Shown here piece by piece: positions 1-9,300 of a DNA stretch of 64,000 nucleotides. The stretch covers positions 1 through 64,000 of the forward strand of contig RXIX01000001.1 of the NCBI GenBank assembly GCA_003989075.1. The letters are read 5' to 3'. A model generated the notes under the pieces. The model was not told the origin of the DNA. It worked only from the letters and a program-made list of their open reading frames with translations, and did no database searches. The first letter of the stretch is position 1. Every line of letters begins with the position of its first letter. Made by a program: the position numbers and the translations under genes. This stretch comes from Candidatus Competibacteraceae bacterium (GTDB taxonomy: Bacteria > Pseudomonadota > Gammaproteobacteria > Competibacterales > Competibacteraceae).

Positions 1-123
1 ACGCTGATTTTCATTTGGCCGCTGGCCCATGCTGGATTGGCGCTGTCAACATCGCTGGCGGCCTTTCTGAATGCAGGAACGTGTGGTCGAGAATCATGCG
101 GCGGTCATGGCCGGACTGCGTGA
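1..123 (+). pseudogene. murJ: MurJ lipid II flippase fragment, broken at about base 78
   Basis: Frame 1 is open from the window edge and reads a membrane stretch with PLAHAGLALSTSLAAFLNAG, the pattern of a late transmembrane segment of MurJ/MviN. MurJ flips lipid II across the inner membrane. Right after NAG (about base 78) the similarity stops and the frame ends at TGA 121-123 in unrelated residues, so roughly the last hundred residues of a normal MurJ are missing. The gene begins outside the window. Either the gene is truly truncated or the sequence is wrongly joined here. The identification rests on a short stretch recognised by eye. Confidence 0.6.
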
Positions 124-541
124 ACAGATGCGCCAGATCGATGCCGAAATCGACCTTGCCAAGGCCGAACTGACCGCGCCCGGCAGTGCTGAACTCGACC
201 TTGCGCTGATCCGCAGCCTGGCCGCCGCGCGTCGCCAGACCGAATTGCGCCTCGAACAGCGTGGCCGTGACCGGGCCGGAATCGCGGCGCGGATACGGGA
301 TATGGAACGATCGCGGCGGGCGATGGAACTGGATCTGCGCGATAGCCAGCAGCGCTGCTGGAAGGCCCTGTTTGATGAACTGAAGAGCGCGGTCGATACC
401 GGCGCGCTGCAGGCATTGCTCGTAGCGGGTCTGGAGGCGGGTTTTGCTGAAGCGGCCGTACGCGCGGCAATTCTGCCCAACCCCACCGATCGTGATCGGG
501 TGGCGGATCAGCTCCGCGAGCGTTTCGCCCTGCCGAAATAA
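71..541 (+). CDS. Hypothetical coiled-coil protein, probably only the 3' part of a gene
   Basis: This 156-codon frame encodes a charged, alanine/arginine-rich helical protein. Heptad-like stretches run from about residue 15 to 100, followed by a more globular tail ending in RERFALPK. I do not recognise a family. The ATG at 71 lies on the murJ side of the apparent junction near base 78 and has no convincing ribosome-binding site, so the first residues are probably an accident. The native protein would then start further upstream in a sequence now replaced by murJ. A hairpin at 567-599 follows the stop, as expected for a genuine gene end. Confidence 0.4.
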   Translation: MQERVVENHAAVMAGLREQMRQIDAEIDLAKAELTAPGSAELDLALIRSLAAARRQTELRLEQRGRDRAGIAARIRDMERSRRAMELDLRDSQQRCWKALFDELKSAVDTGALQALLVAGLEAGFAEAAVRAAILPNPTDRDRVADQLRERFALPK

Positions 542-566
542 CGCCTCTTGCGTCAGCAGGCAGCGG

Positions 567-599
567 GGCGGGGAAGGGTGTTGCAAGCTTTTCCCCGCC
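567..599. terminator. Hairpin between two convergent gene ends
   Basis: The arms GGCGGGGAA (567-575) and TTCCCCGCC (591-599) are perfectly complementary around a 15-base loop. The hairpin lies between the stop of the coiled-coil frame (541) and the stop of the oadB fragment (643), which converge. It can serve both strands. Its normal position suggests that the block from about 80 to 920 is a contiguous piece of native DNA. Confidence 0.5.
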
Positions 600-642
600 G
601 CATCCCGCCAGGCGGCAGGATGATGCGGTTCAATCACTGCTG

Positions 643-922
643 CTACTGGACGCCTAGCAGTGCCAGCATGATTCCGCCCGAGATGGCGGTGCCGAACACG
701 CCGGCCAGATTGGGTCCCATGGCGTGGAAAATCAGGTGGTTGTGCGGATTGGCCTGATTGGCCACGATGTGGGAAACGCGGGCGGCGATGGGCACGGAGG
801 CGATGCCGGCCGAGCCGATCAGGGGATTGATCTTGACCGTCATGAACAGGTTCATCACCTTCGCGGTGATCACGCCGGACGCGGTGCCAAACAGGAAAGC
901 CAGCAGGCCCAGGCCGATGTGG
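643..922 (-). pseudogene. oadB: Oxaloacetate decarboxylase beta subunit, C-terminal fragment
   Basis: Read on the minus strand, this encodes about 93 residues containing NPLIGSAGIASVPIAARV, NPHNHLIFHAMGPN and GGIMLALL. These are hallmarks of the last two membrane helices of OadB/GcdB, the sodium-pumping beta subunit of biotin-dependent decarboxylases. A normal protein is about 400 residues, so the first three quarters are missing. Upstream, at about 920, the reading changes into kdpE in another frame. No alpha or gamma subunit is in the window. The family assignment is secure. Whether the truncation is real is not. Confidence 0.75.
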
Positions 923-1424
923 CGAGGAGCCGGAATTCGGTGGGGGTGACGTGAACCGGCTGGTCGTTGCGTGTGACCTGACGGTGTTCCAGATCCACGC
1001 ATATTTCGCCGAAGGTGATGATGACGTTGCCACCCGGCTCGCGCACATGGCGGCGGTTGAGCGCCCGTATCCGCGCCAGCAGTTCGGCCACCCCGAACGG
1101 TTTGACCAGATAGTCATCGGCGCCAGCGTCCAGTGCCTCAACCTTGTCGTACTCCTCGATCCGGGCGGAGAGCACCAGCACGGGTACTCCACTCCAGGCG
1201 CGCAGGTCACGGATGAAGTCCACGCCATCGCCATCCGGCAGACCAAGATCAAGGATGATGAGATCCGGCTGGCGAGTCCCGGCCTCCAGCAGGCCGCGGT
1301 GCAGGCTGTCGGCCTCGTGCACCCGACAACCTACACCTTCCAGGGCAGCGCGCACGAAGCGCCGGATGGCCTGTTCATCCTCGACCAGCAAAACGGTCAG
1401 AAAGGATTCGGGGCTAGTGCTCAT
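923..1424 (-). pseudogene. kdpE: KdpE-type response regulator, truncated in the effector domain
   Basis: From ATG 1424 the protein starts MSTSPESFLTVLLVEDEQ and shows a full receiver domain: acidic pocket ED, phospho-acceptor D in LIILDLGLPDGDG, switch lysine in DDYLVKPFG. It then enters an OmpR/PhoB-type winged helix as far as VTPTEFRLLAT. There it stops matching, and the open frame runs on to 870 through out-of-frame oadB sequence. The recognition helix and wing are lost, so this copy could not bind DNA normally. The start overlaps the kdpD stop by four bases (ATGA, 1421-1424), showing the pair is an operon. Confidence 0.75.
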
Positions 1425-3037
1425 GTTGGATGCGGATCGAAATCTTCGCTGAATTCGAGTGGTGGCGGGGTTTGCAGAGGCAGGGTGAAGGTGAAGCAGG
1501 CACCGCCGGTGGCCCGATTCGCGGCGTGAATATATCCACCATGCGCCTGAATGATCGACTGGCAAACCGCCAGCCCAAGACCGACGCCGGAGACTACCGA
1601 TTTCACCGGGCCGCGGGCGAATTTCTCGAACAGAGCCTGTTCGCGCCCGACCGGCAGGCCCGGTCCCTCGTCCCAGACCGTGACTGTCAATTGGTCACCT
1701 GTGGCGCGGGCCGTCATCCCGATCACGGTGCCCGCCGGGGTGTGCTTGGCCGCGTTTTGCAGCAGGTTCACCAGCACCCGCTCGATCAGGATCGCGTCGC
1801 AATCGACCAGCGGCAGTTCGGGATCGAGCGCCAGACGCAGCGGATGATCGCGCAGGGGCTGTTCGAGCAGCCGCACCGCCGCGCCCACCAGTTCCTCCAG
1901 CGATTGCCAGTCCTTGCGCAACCATGCCCGGCCAGCCTGTAGCCGGGCCATGTCCAGCAGATTATCGACCAGCAGCACCATCCGTTGCGCCTGTTCGCGG
2001 ATAGCCATCAGGGAATCCTGATAGGGAGACTGCTCGGCGGGCAAGGCCAGGGCGAGTGTGTCCGTCAGGCCGATCAGTGCGGTCATCGGCGTGCGCAGAT
2101 CGTGGGACAAGCCGGCCAGTAGCGCGCTGCGTTCCCGCTCCGCCTCCATTTTGATCTGCGTATCACGGGCGATCGCGGCAAAATGCACCCGCTCCAGGAC
2201 GATAGCGATGAGCACAGCGAGGGTTTCCAACAGCCGGCTCTGTTCCGGGAGCAGCGGCAGCCGGCGGCAATCAAGAGCTGCGACCAGTACACCGCGAGTG
2301 CGCAGAGGAGCCTTGAGCGGCAGGTACAGCAACGGTGCATCGGGCTGGCAATCGGTGCCCAGGCCGGCCAGCTCATTGTGGTCGAAACACCATTGCGCGA
2401 TTGCCAGATCAATATCCGGTTGGCCGGGCTGCGTCACGGGTGGTTGCAACCGATTCTGCGCATTCGGTAGCAGCAGTCGCACCTGAACGTGGGAGCGGGT
2501 TGCGACGCACCGCTCGCTGACTTCGATCACCTGTTCAGCAGTGGCGGCCCCGGACAGCTCGCGCGCCATTTCGTAGAGGAAGCAGGCCCGTTCCTCACGT
2601 GCGCGGGCTACCTGAACCTGGTGGCGAAAGCGGGCGGTGAGCTGGCCAACGCTCAGGCCCACGATCAGCATGACCGCGAAGGTGAGGATCGATTGCAGAG
2701 TTTCAAACGCGAAGGCGAAGTGCGGTGGCATGAAGACGAAATTGAACGCCAGTACGTTGGAAACCGCGACCAGCACCGCCGGACCACGGCCATAGCGCGC
2801 TGCCACGCCAACCAACGCCAGCAGGAACAGCATGACGATATTGGCATGGTCGAGATGGGGCGACAGGGGCATGGCGGCCAGGGTGACGCCCAGTGAAGCC
2901 AGCAGTGCGATCCCGTAACCCGGCAGCCAGCCGGTCGAATCGACCTGTTGGTGGAGTTTTGCCCACCGCAGCGGGCTGTTGTTCCGCGTGTGATCGTGGC
3001 TGGACGCTAGGCCGGGTTTGGGACGATGATCGTTCAT
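1421..3037 (-). CDS. kdpD: KdpD-like sensor histidine kinase without the N-terminal KdpD/USP domains
   Basis: Translation from ATG 3037 gives 538 residues: four membrane helices of the DUF4118 type (about 35-125), a GAF-like region, a HisKA domain with the phospho-acceptor histidine in LSHDLRTPMTALIGL, and an HATPase with NLLQNAAKHT, DEGPGLP and GVGLGLAVC. Full KdpD (about 900 residues) also carries an N-terminal KdpD domain and a universal-stress domain, both absent here. The open frame extends upstream to 3292 but has no KdpD similarity there. It is expected to phosphorylate the adjacent KdpE in response to potassium or turgor. No kdpFABC lies in the window. The start choice is moderately certain. 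Confidence 0.8.
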   Translation of the reverse strand: MNDHRPKPGLASSHDHTRNNSPLRWAKLHQQVDSTGWLPGYGIALLASLGVTLAAMPLSPHLDHANIVMLFLLALVGVAARYGRGPAVLVAVSNVLAFNFVFMPPHFAFAFETLQSILTFAVMLIVGLSVGQLTARFRHQVQVARAREERACFLYEMARELSGAATAEQVIEVSERCVATRSHVQVRLLLPNAQNRLQPPVTQPGQPDIDLAIAQWCFDHNELAGLGTDCQPDAPLLYLPLKAPLRTRGVLVAALDCRRLPLLPEQSRLLETLAVLIAIVLERVHFAAIARDTQIKMEAERERSALLAGLSHDLRTPMTALIGLTDTLALALPAEQSPYQDSLMAIREQAQRMVLLVDNLLDMARLQAGRAWLRKDWQSLEELVGAAVRLLEQPLRDHPLRLALDPELPLVDCDAILIERVLVNLLQNAAKHTPAGTVIGMTARATGDQLTVTVWDEGPGLPVGREQALFEKFARGPVKSVVSGVGLGLAVCQSIIQAHGGYIHAANRATGGACFTFTLPLQTPPPLEFSEDFDPHPT

Positions 3038-3290
3038 GGCATTTTCGGTGCGTCCTCGTTTTCCAGCGGCCAGGGCAGGCACGGCGGCGCGGTCGGCATG
3101 GGACAAAGTGCCACTTGCCAGTCCGGGCCCGGTGAGGATGCGTCGGTAGCGTGCATTCAGGTATCGCGACTCTACCCGAGCGCGAGTAAACTTATCAAAC
3201 AAAGCCAGTTTCCGATTCAGTGGCTCCGGCTGTTTGATCACCCATCCAACACAAACTGAACTGCGGATTACGGGAACGGAAACTACACCC

Positions 3291-4874
3291 ATGACGCCAG
3301 AGCGACGACTCTACAGCGGTGAACAGCCGCCCGCGCGCTTCAACATGGCCCGCTACTGCCTGGAAACGGCCGCGCGCCTGACCCCGGACAAGATAGCCCT
3401 GATCGTGGTGTCCGATGCCCGCGCCCCGGTCGAGCAGGCCGAGTGCTGGACCTACACGCAACTGGATGTGGCGGTGCGGCGTCTGGCGACGGGCCTGCGC
3501 GATCTGGGTTTGCAACCGGGCGCACGGCTGATGATCCGCATGGGCAATACCAGCGATTATGCACTGCTGTTTTTCGCTGCCATCGCCGCCGGGTGCGTGC
3601 CCATCCCCTCCTCGGCGCAACTGACCGCCGAGGAGGCCGCTTTTCTGCTCAAGGATTCTGGCGCGCAGGTGCTGGCCCAGTCGGCGGAGCTCGCCCTGCA
3701 GCCGCCCCCGGGTGTACAGGTGCTGGATTCAGTCGCCATCGCCGCGCTGCGGAACGGGTCCGCGCCGCTGGACTATGCCGATACCGCTGCCGAGGATCCG
3801 GCGTTTCTGATTTACACCTCGGGCACCACCGGTCAGCCCAAGGGCGTGCTGCACGCGCAGCGCTCGGCCTGGGGGCGGCGGCCGATGTACCAGGGCTGGT
3901 ATGGCATGCGCGCCGATGACGTCATGCTGCACGCCGGAGCGTTCAACTGGACCTATACCCTGGGCGTGGGCCTGACCGATCCCTGGGCCAATGGCGCTAC
4001 CGCCGTGCTGTACAACGGGCCGCGTGATGTCACCGTCTGGCCGCTGCTGCTGGAGAAGTTCCGCGCCACCCTGTTCGCGGCGGTGCCAGGTCTGTACCGG
4101 CAGATTCTCAAATACAACGACCTGCACGCATTTGATCTCTCAGGTCTGCGCCATGGCCTGACTGCCGGCGAAGCCCTGAGCGTTGCCTTGCTGGAGCAGT
4201 GGCGGCAGGTGACCGGCAAGGAGCTGTATGAGGCGCTGGGGATGAGCGAGTGCTCGACCTATATCTCCACCGCACCCGGTGCGCCGATCAGGCCGGGTAG
4301 TCCGGGTCAGCCACAGCCGGGGCGTTGCGTGGCGGTGCTGCCGGTTGCCGGTGGCGATGACCCGCTGCCGGTGGGTGAAATTGGCCTGCTGGCGGTGCAT
4401 CGCAGCGATCCGGGCTTGATGCTGGGTTACTGGAATCGGCCCGAGGAAGATGCTCTGGTCTATCGCGGTGACTGGTTTCTGGGCGGTGATCTGGCGCATT
4501 TCGATGCTGAGGGCTACCTGCATTATCACGGCCGCAATGATGATGTGATGAATGCGCTCGGTTACCGGGTATCGCCGTTGGAAGTCGAGCAGTGCCTGAG
4601 CCGGCATCCGGCGGTGGCGGAAGTGGCGGTGACTGAAGTAGCCGTGCGCGATGGGGTGACGGTGATTGCCGCTTTCGTGGTGCCGCGCGATCCCGACGAG
4701 CCCGAGGGTCTGGATGCTGCGCCGCTGCTGGCCTTTGCCCATGCGCATCTGGCTGCCTACAAGTGCCCGCGCGAAATCATTTTTACCGACGCCCTGCCGC
4801 GTACTGCCAATGGCAAGGTACGTCGGCGCGATCTGGCGCGGCATCGCTTATTAAAATCGGAGAGTGAGAGATGA
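3291..4874 (+). CDS. AMP-dependent acyl-CoA ligase (benzoate/fatty-acid CoA ligase type)
   Basis: The 527-residue protein is an ANL-superfamily adenylating enzyme that activates a carboxylic acid with ATP and transfers it to coenzyme A. Visible motifs are the phosphate loop YTSGTTGQPKG (about residue 178), the A5-like ALGMSECS, the hinge region GGDLAHFDAEGYLHYHGR, NALGYRVSPLEVE, and the catalytic lysine in TANGKVRR near the end. The layout resembles benzoate-CoA and medium-chain ligases, but the acid cannot be named. ATG 3291 follows a GGGAACGGA-rich stretch. It reads away from kdpD, with about 250 bases between, and nudC follows within ten bases. Confidence 0.85.
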   Translation: MTPERRLYSGEQPPARFNMARYCLETAARLTPDKIALIVVSDARAPVEQAECWTYTQLDVAVRRLATGLRDLGLQPGARLMIRMGNTSDYALLFFAAIAAGCVPIPSSAQLTAEEAAFLLKDSGAQVLAQSAELALQPPPGVQVLDSVAIAALRNGSAPLDYADTAAEDPAFLIYTSGTTGQPKGVLHAQRSAWGRRPMYQGWYGMRADDVMLHAGAFNWTYTLGVGLTDPWANGATAVLYNGPRDVTVWPLLLEKFRATLFAAVPGLYRQILKYNDLHAFDLSGLRHGLTAGEALSVALLEQWRQVTGKELYEALGMSECSTYISTAPGAPIRPGSPGQPQPGRCVAVLPVAGGDDPLPVGEIGLLAVHRSDPGLMLGYWNRPEEDALVYRGDWFLGGDLAHFDAEGYLHYHGRNDDVMNALGYRVSPLEVEQCLSRHPAVAEVAVTEVAVRDGVTVIAAFVVPRDPDEPEGLDAAPLLAFAHAHLAAYKCPREIIFTDALPRTANGKVRRRDLARHRLLKSESER

Positions 4875-4884
4875 GTGGAGCAAA

Positions 4885-5727
4885 ATGCGCATGCTGAGTC
4901 TGCCGGATGAGTTCATGCCCGCCTGCGAGTCCACTGCCGTTCCCGAAGCCCCAGGCTGGTGGTTCGCCTTCGCGGGCAGCACCCTGCTGGTGCATACGGC
5001 GACCGGCGGCGGGACGGTTGAACTGCCGCATGGCGCAGTCTGGCCGTTCGCAGAACAGCCACCGCTGCGCTGCCTGTTTCTGGGGATCCTGAATGGCCAG
5101 CCCTGTCATGCGGTTGAGCTGGCCGAGGCGCCGCCGCCAGCCGGCCTGTCATGCATCGGCCTGCGCGAGCTGTGGGGGCGGCTGGACGAAGCACGTCTAG
5201 GTATTGCCGGTCAGGCGCTGCAGCTGATTGAATGGGATCGCAGTCATGGCTTTTGCGGGCGCTGCGGCACGCCGACCCAGCGCCGCGCTGACGAACGCGC
5301 CCGGCATTGCGCTACCTGTGGACTGACCGCCTATCCGCGGCTGTCGCCGGTGGTGATGGTGCGGGTGCTGCGTGAGGATGGCCGAATCCTGCTGGCGCGT
5401 GCGCCGCGGTTCGCGCCCGGGGTGTATAGCGTGCTGGCCGGCTTTGTCGAGGCCGGCGAAACCCTGGAGCAGGCCATACACCGCGAGGTCGCCGAGGAAG
5501 TTGGCATCCAGGTGCGCAACCTGCGCTACTTCGCCAGCCAGTCCTGGCCATTCCCGCACTCGCTGATGATTGCCTTCAGCGCTGACTATGCCGGTGGTGA
5601 GCTGTGCGTGGATGGGCACGAGATTGTCGATGCAGGCTGGTTCAGTGCCGCCGATTTGCCCGGACTGCCCAGCCCGATGAGCATGGCCTGGCGGCTGATT
5701 CAGGACTTTGTGACTCAGGAACACTAG
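4885..5727 (+). CDS. nudC: NADH pyrophosphatase / NAD-cap hydrolase NudC
   Basis: The 280-residue protein carries a zinc ribbon (CGRCG and CATCG, about residues 125-145), a Nudix box (GFVEAGE...REVAEEVGI) and the diagnostic SQSWPFPHSLM motif of the NudC branch. It hydrolyses NAD(H) to NMN(H) and AMP and can remove NAD caps from RNA. ATG 4885 is preceded by GGAG at 4877-4880. An ATG at 4891 is an equally possible start, and an in-frame GTG at 4864 is less likely. It sits just behind the acyl-CoA ligase and is probably cotranscribed with it. Confidence 0.9.
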   Translation: MRMLSLPDEFMPACESTAVPEAPGWWFAFAGSTLLVHTATGGGTVELPHGAVWPFAEQPPLRCLFLGILNGQPCHAVELAEAPPPAGLSCIGLRELWGRLDEARLGIAGQALQLIEWDRSHGFCGRCGTPTQRRADERARHCATCGLTAYPRLSPVVMVRVLREDGRILLARAPRFAPGVYSVLAGFVEAGETLEQAIHREVAEEVGIQVRNLRYFASQSWPFPHSLMIAFSADYAGGELCVDGHEIVDAGWFSAADLPGLPSPMSMAWRLIQDFVTQEH

Positions 5728-5772
5728 CGGTGGGATGGATTTGGGTACAGGCTTGATTGATTGAGGTGGCGC

Positions 5773-6462
5773 GTGAACGAGCGTTTCAGGCACAACAATG
5801 AAAATAATAATGGGTGCGTATCGCAGGGCTGGGGCGAGGCGCGTTTTACCGCACTGTGGCAGCGCTGTCTGGTAGCGGTACCGGTGGCGACGTCCTATGC
5901 GCGGCTGGCGATGCTGTATGGCGAGCCGATGCGCCGCTACCACACCTTCGATCATATCCAGCACTGTCTGCAGGAATTCGATGCCGTCGTGGAGCAGCTC
6001 GAGCACGCCGACGCGGTTGAGATGGCGCTCTGGTTTCATGATGCCATCTATGTGCCGGGCGCCCGTGATAACGAACAGCGCAGCGCCCAATTGTTCCGCA
6101 ACTGTGCCGTCGGTGGCGATGCGGATTTTTGCCAGCGGGTGGATGATCTGATCATGGCCACCACCCATCGTGTGCCACTGCGCAGTCATGACCAATGCTT
6201 CATTGTCGATATCGACCTGTCCAGTTTTGGCCAGCCGTGGACGGAGTTTTTGTACGATGGCGAGGATTTGCGCGCCGAGTCCGCTGATCTCGACGATGCC
6301 GGTTACTATCAGAGCCAGTTGCGCTTCCTGAACAGCCTGTATCAGCGCCCGAATCTGTTCCAGACTGCGTTTTTCCATGCGCGCTATGAACAGGCCGCGC
6401 GGACCAATATCGAGCGCCTGATCGCGCGGCTGCAGGCCGGCGGCTATGACAGCAGCGCCTAG
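5773..6462 (+). CDS. Predicted metal-dependent HD phosphohydrolase (COG4339 type)
   Basis: The 229-residue protein has the HD-domain ligands in order: H in YHTFDHI, HD in LWFHDAIY, a TTHR motif, and a late aspartate in IVDIDLSSFG. This matches the stand-alone COG4339 group, whose substrate is not established. GTG 5773 is chosen because GAGG lies just upstream in TTGAGGTGGCGC. A TTG at 5761 is the alternative. It follows nudC by 45 bases and precedes the cyclase gene, all on the plus strand. Confidence 0.75.
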   Translation: MNERFRHNNENNNGCVSQGWGEARFTALWQRCLVAVPVATSYARLAMLYGEPMRRYHTFDHIQHCLQEFDAVVEQLEHADAVEMALWFHDAIYVPGARDNEQRSAQLFRNCAVGGDADFCQRVDDLIMATTHRVPLRSHDQCFIVDIDLSSFGQPWTEFLYDGEDLRAESADLDDAGYYQSQLRFLNSLYQRPNLFQTAFFHARYEQAARTNIERLIARLQAGGYDSSA

Positions 6463-6517
6463 CCGCAATCTCCGTTGCCCCTCGTAGTAGCCCCGTCGTT
6501 TCCAGGAGGGTGTGTTT

Positions 6518-7468
6518 ATGCAAGCAAAGCCCAGCGATCTGGCCGCCGTTTTGGGACGTGATGGAGCGCGTGCCTCGCGGATCGTCACCGCTGCGGTGCT
6601 GTTTGCCGATATTTGCGGCAGCACGCGCCTGTTCGAGGCGCATGGTGATCAGCGTGCCCGGGAGATCGAAAGCCAGGTGCTGGGTCATCTGGCGGACTGT
6701 ACCGCCGCGCAGCAGGGCGTGGTGGTCAAAACCATTGGCGATGAGATCATGAGTGGCTTCGCCGATGCTGCCAGCGCGGTTGGCGCCGCCTGCGCTATGC
6801 ACCTCTGCCTTAAGGCGGACCCGGCGCTGGCGGCGTTGGGCATCGCCATCCGCATCGGTCTGTATCAGGGGTCGGTGCTGCTGGAGGGCAATGACCTGTT
6901 TGGCGATGCGGTGAATGTCGCCGCGCGCATGGTGGCATTGGCCAAGGCCGACCAGATCATTACGACCCGCGACACCCTGAACACGCTGCCGGCCGGGTTC
7001 AGGCAGGCGAGCCGCGATCTAGGGCAGGCCTGGGTACGCGGCAAGCAGGATGAGATCGCTATCGCCGAGGTGCTCTGGGCTGACTCCAACAGCCTGACCC
7101 AGATGGCTACGCCCCAGGAAGAACTGCGTGGCCTGCTGTTCGCGCGCCTGGACCTGAACTATCGTGATCGTCATGTCGAACTGCTGCCGAGTGCGCAGGT
7201 GTTCACCCTGGGGCGTGGCGAGCGCAACAGTCTGGTGGTGGATCGCGAACTGGTGTCGCGCATTCACGCCAGCATCGAGTTTCGCCAAGGCAAGTTCATC
7301 CTGGTCGATCGCAGCACCAACGGGACCTATCTACTGCTGGAGAATGGCGCGCGCTTCTTCGTGCATCGCGAGGAATTCACCCTGCATGGCCGTGGCAGCA
7401 TTTGCCTCGGTCAGGCGGTTTCAAAGCACAATCCAGACCTGATTGACTACACCTGCAGCGAAACCTGA
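6518..7468 (+). CDS. Class III adenylate/guanylate cyclase fused to a C-terminal FHA domain
   Basis: Residues 1-180 form a class III cyclase catalytic domain: metal aspartates in LFADICGST and KTIGDEIM, substrate-pocket residues in DLFGDAVNVAARM with the transition-state Asn and Arg kept. Residues 220-300 form a forkhead-associated domain (LGRG, SRIHASIEF, STNGTYLL) that would bind a phosphothreonine peptide. No membrane segment is visible. ATG 6518 has AGGAGG at 6504-6509; GTG 6512 is too close to it. The product is presumably cAMP, with activity or location tuned by a phosphorylated partner. The nucleotide choice is not certain from motifs. Confidence 0.85.
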   Translation: MQAKPSDLAAVLGRDGARASRIVTAAVLFADICGSTRLFEAHGDQRAREIESQVLGHLADCTAAQQGVVVKTIGDEIMSGFADAASAVGAACAMHLCLKADPALAALGIAIRIGLYQGSVLLEGNDLFGDAVNVAARMVALAKADQIITTRDTLNTLPAGFRQASRDLGQAWVRGKQDEIAIAEVLWADSNSLTQMATPQEELRGLLFARLDLNYRDRHVELLPSAQVFTLGRGERNSLVVDRELVSRIHASIEFRQGKFILVDRSTNGTYLLLENGARFFVHREEFTLHGRGSICLGQAVSKHNPDLIDYTCSET

Positions 7469-7505
7469 ACGGGGGACGGGATGCCCCAGGGCGCTGCCTG
7501 CAAGC

Positions 7506-7539
7506 ACTCCGCAAGGCACACACAAGCACCTTGCGGAGT
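7506..7539. terminator. Bidirectional hairpin terminator
   Basis: ACTCCGCAAGG (7506-7516) and CCTTGCGGAGT (7529-7539) are perfectly complementary with a 12-base loop. The hairpin lies between the convergent cyclase gene (ends 7468) and the ABC ATPase gene (ends 7599). There is no long T tract, so it may act as an mRNA end-stabiliser or factor-assisted stop. Confidence 0.6.
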
Positions 7540-7598
7540 TGTTGATCCCGGTCAGACCGGTCGGCGTGGGACCGGTGGTCTCCTGGTTAAAACCAAGA

Positions 7599-8325
7599 CT
7601 ATAAAACCTGCTTGAGAAAGGTTTGCGCGCGCGGTTCCCGTGGTGCGGTGAAAAATTGCGCGGGGGATGCATCTTCCAGAATCCGCCCAGCATCCATGAA
7701 CAGTACCCGGTGCGCGACCTCGCGGGCAAAGCCCATCTCATGGGTAACCACTGCCATGGTCATGCCTTCCCGCGCCAACTGCTGCATTACATCCAGCACC
7801 TCGCCGACCATTTCCGGATCCAGGGCGCTGGTCGGCTCATCGAACAGCATCACCTTGGGATCCATAGCCAGGGCGCGAGCGATGGCGACCCGCTGCTGCT
7901 GACCACCGGACAGGCGTGAGGGATACTGCTGCGCCTTCTCGGCAATGCCGACCTTGCTCAACAGCGCCATGGCCTTGTCATGGGCTTCGGCGGCCTTGCG
8001 CTTGCGCACTACACGCTGCGCCAGGGTCACGTTTTCCAGTACGGTCTTGTGCGGGAACAGGTTGAAATGCTGAAACACCATGCCGACCTCGCGCCGCACC
8101 GCGTTGAGGTTGGTCTTGCTGCCGGCGATGTCGATACCGTCGATGATCACCTGGCCATCATCGAATTCTTCCAGGCCATTCAGGCAGCGCAGGAAGGTCG
8201 ACTTGCCGGAGCCGGAGGGGCCGATGACCACTACGACTTCGCCCTTGGCGATTGCCGTGGAGACATCGTCCACCGCACGCACCACCTGATTGCGGCTGGT
8301 GAAGATCTTGACCAGATGCTTGACC

Positions 8326-8333
<8 letters not shown>
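7599..8333 (-). CDS. Polar amino-acid ABC transporter ATPase (GlnQ/HisP type)
   Basis: The 244-residue protein has Walker [11 protein letters not shown]-loop [10 protein letters not shown], signature LSGGQQQR, Walker [14 protein letters not shown] and the H-loop VTHEMGF. The NLFPHKT region is typical of amino-acid importer ATPases. It would power uptake through the permease and binding protein encoded upstream on the same strand. The GTG start at 8333 overlaps the permease stop by eight bases and has GGAGG upstream, indicating coupled translation. Confidence 0.9.
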
Positions 8334-9294
<961 letters not shown>

Positions 9295-9300
9295 GGCGGA

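Noticed and set aside
870-1424. A KdpE variant with an unusual C-terminus
   Set aside because: The last ~18 residues are out-of-frame oadB sequence, so this is a broken gene at a junction, not a designed fusion.
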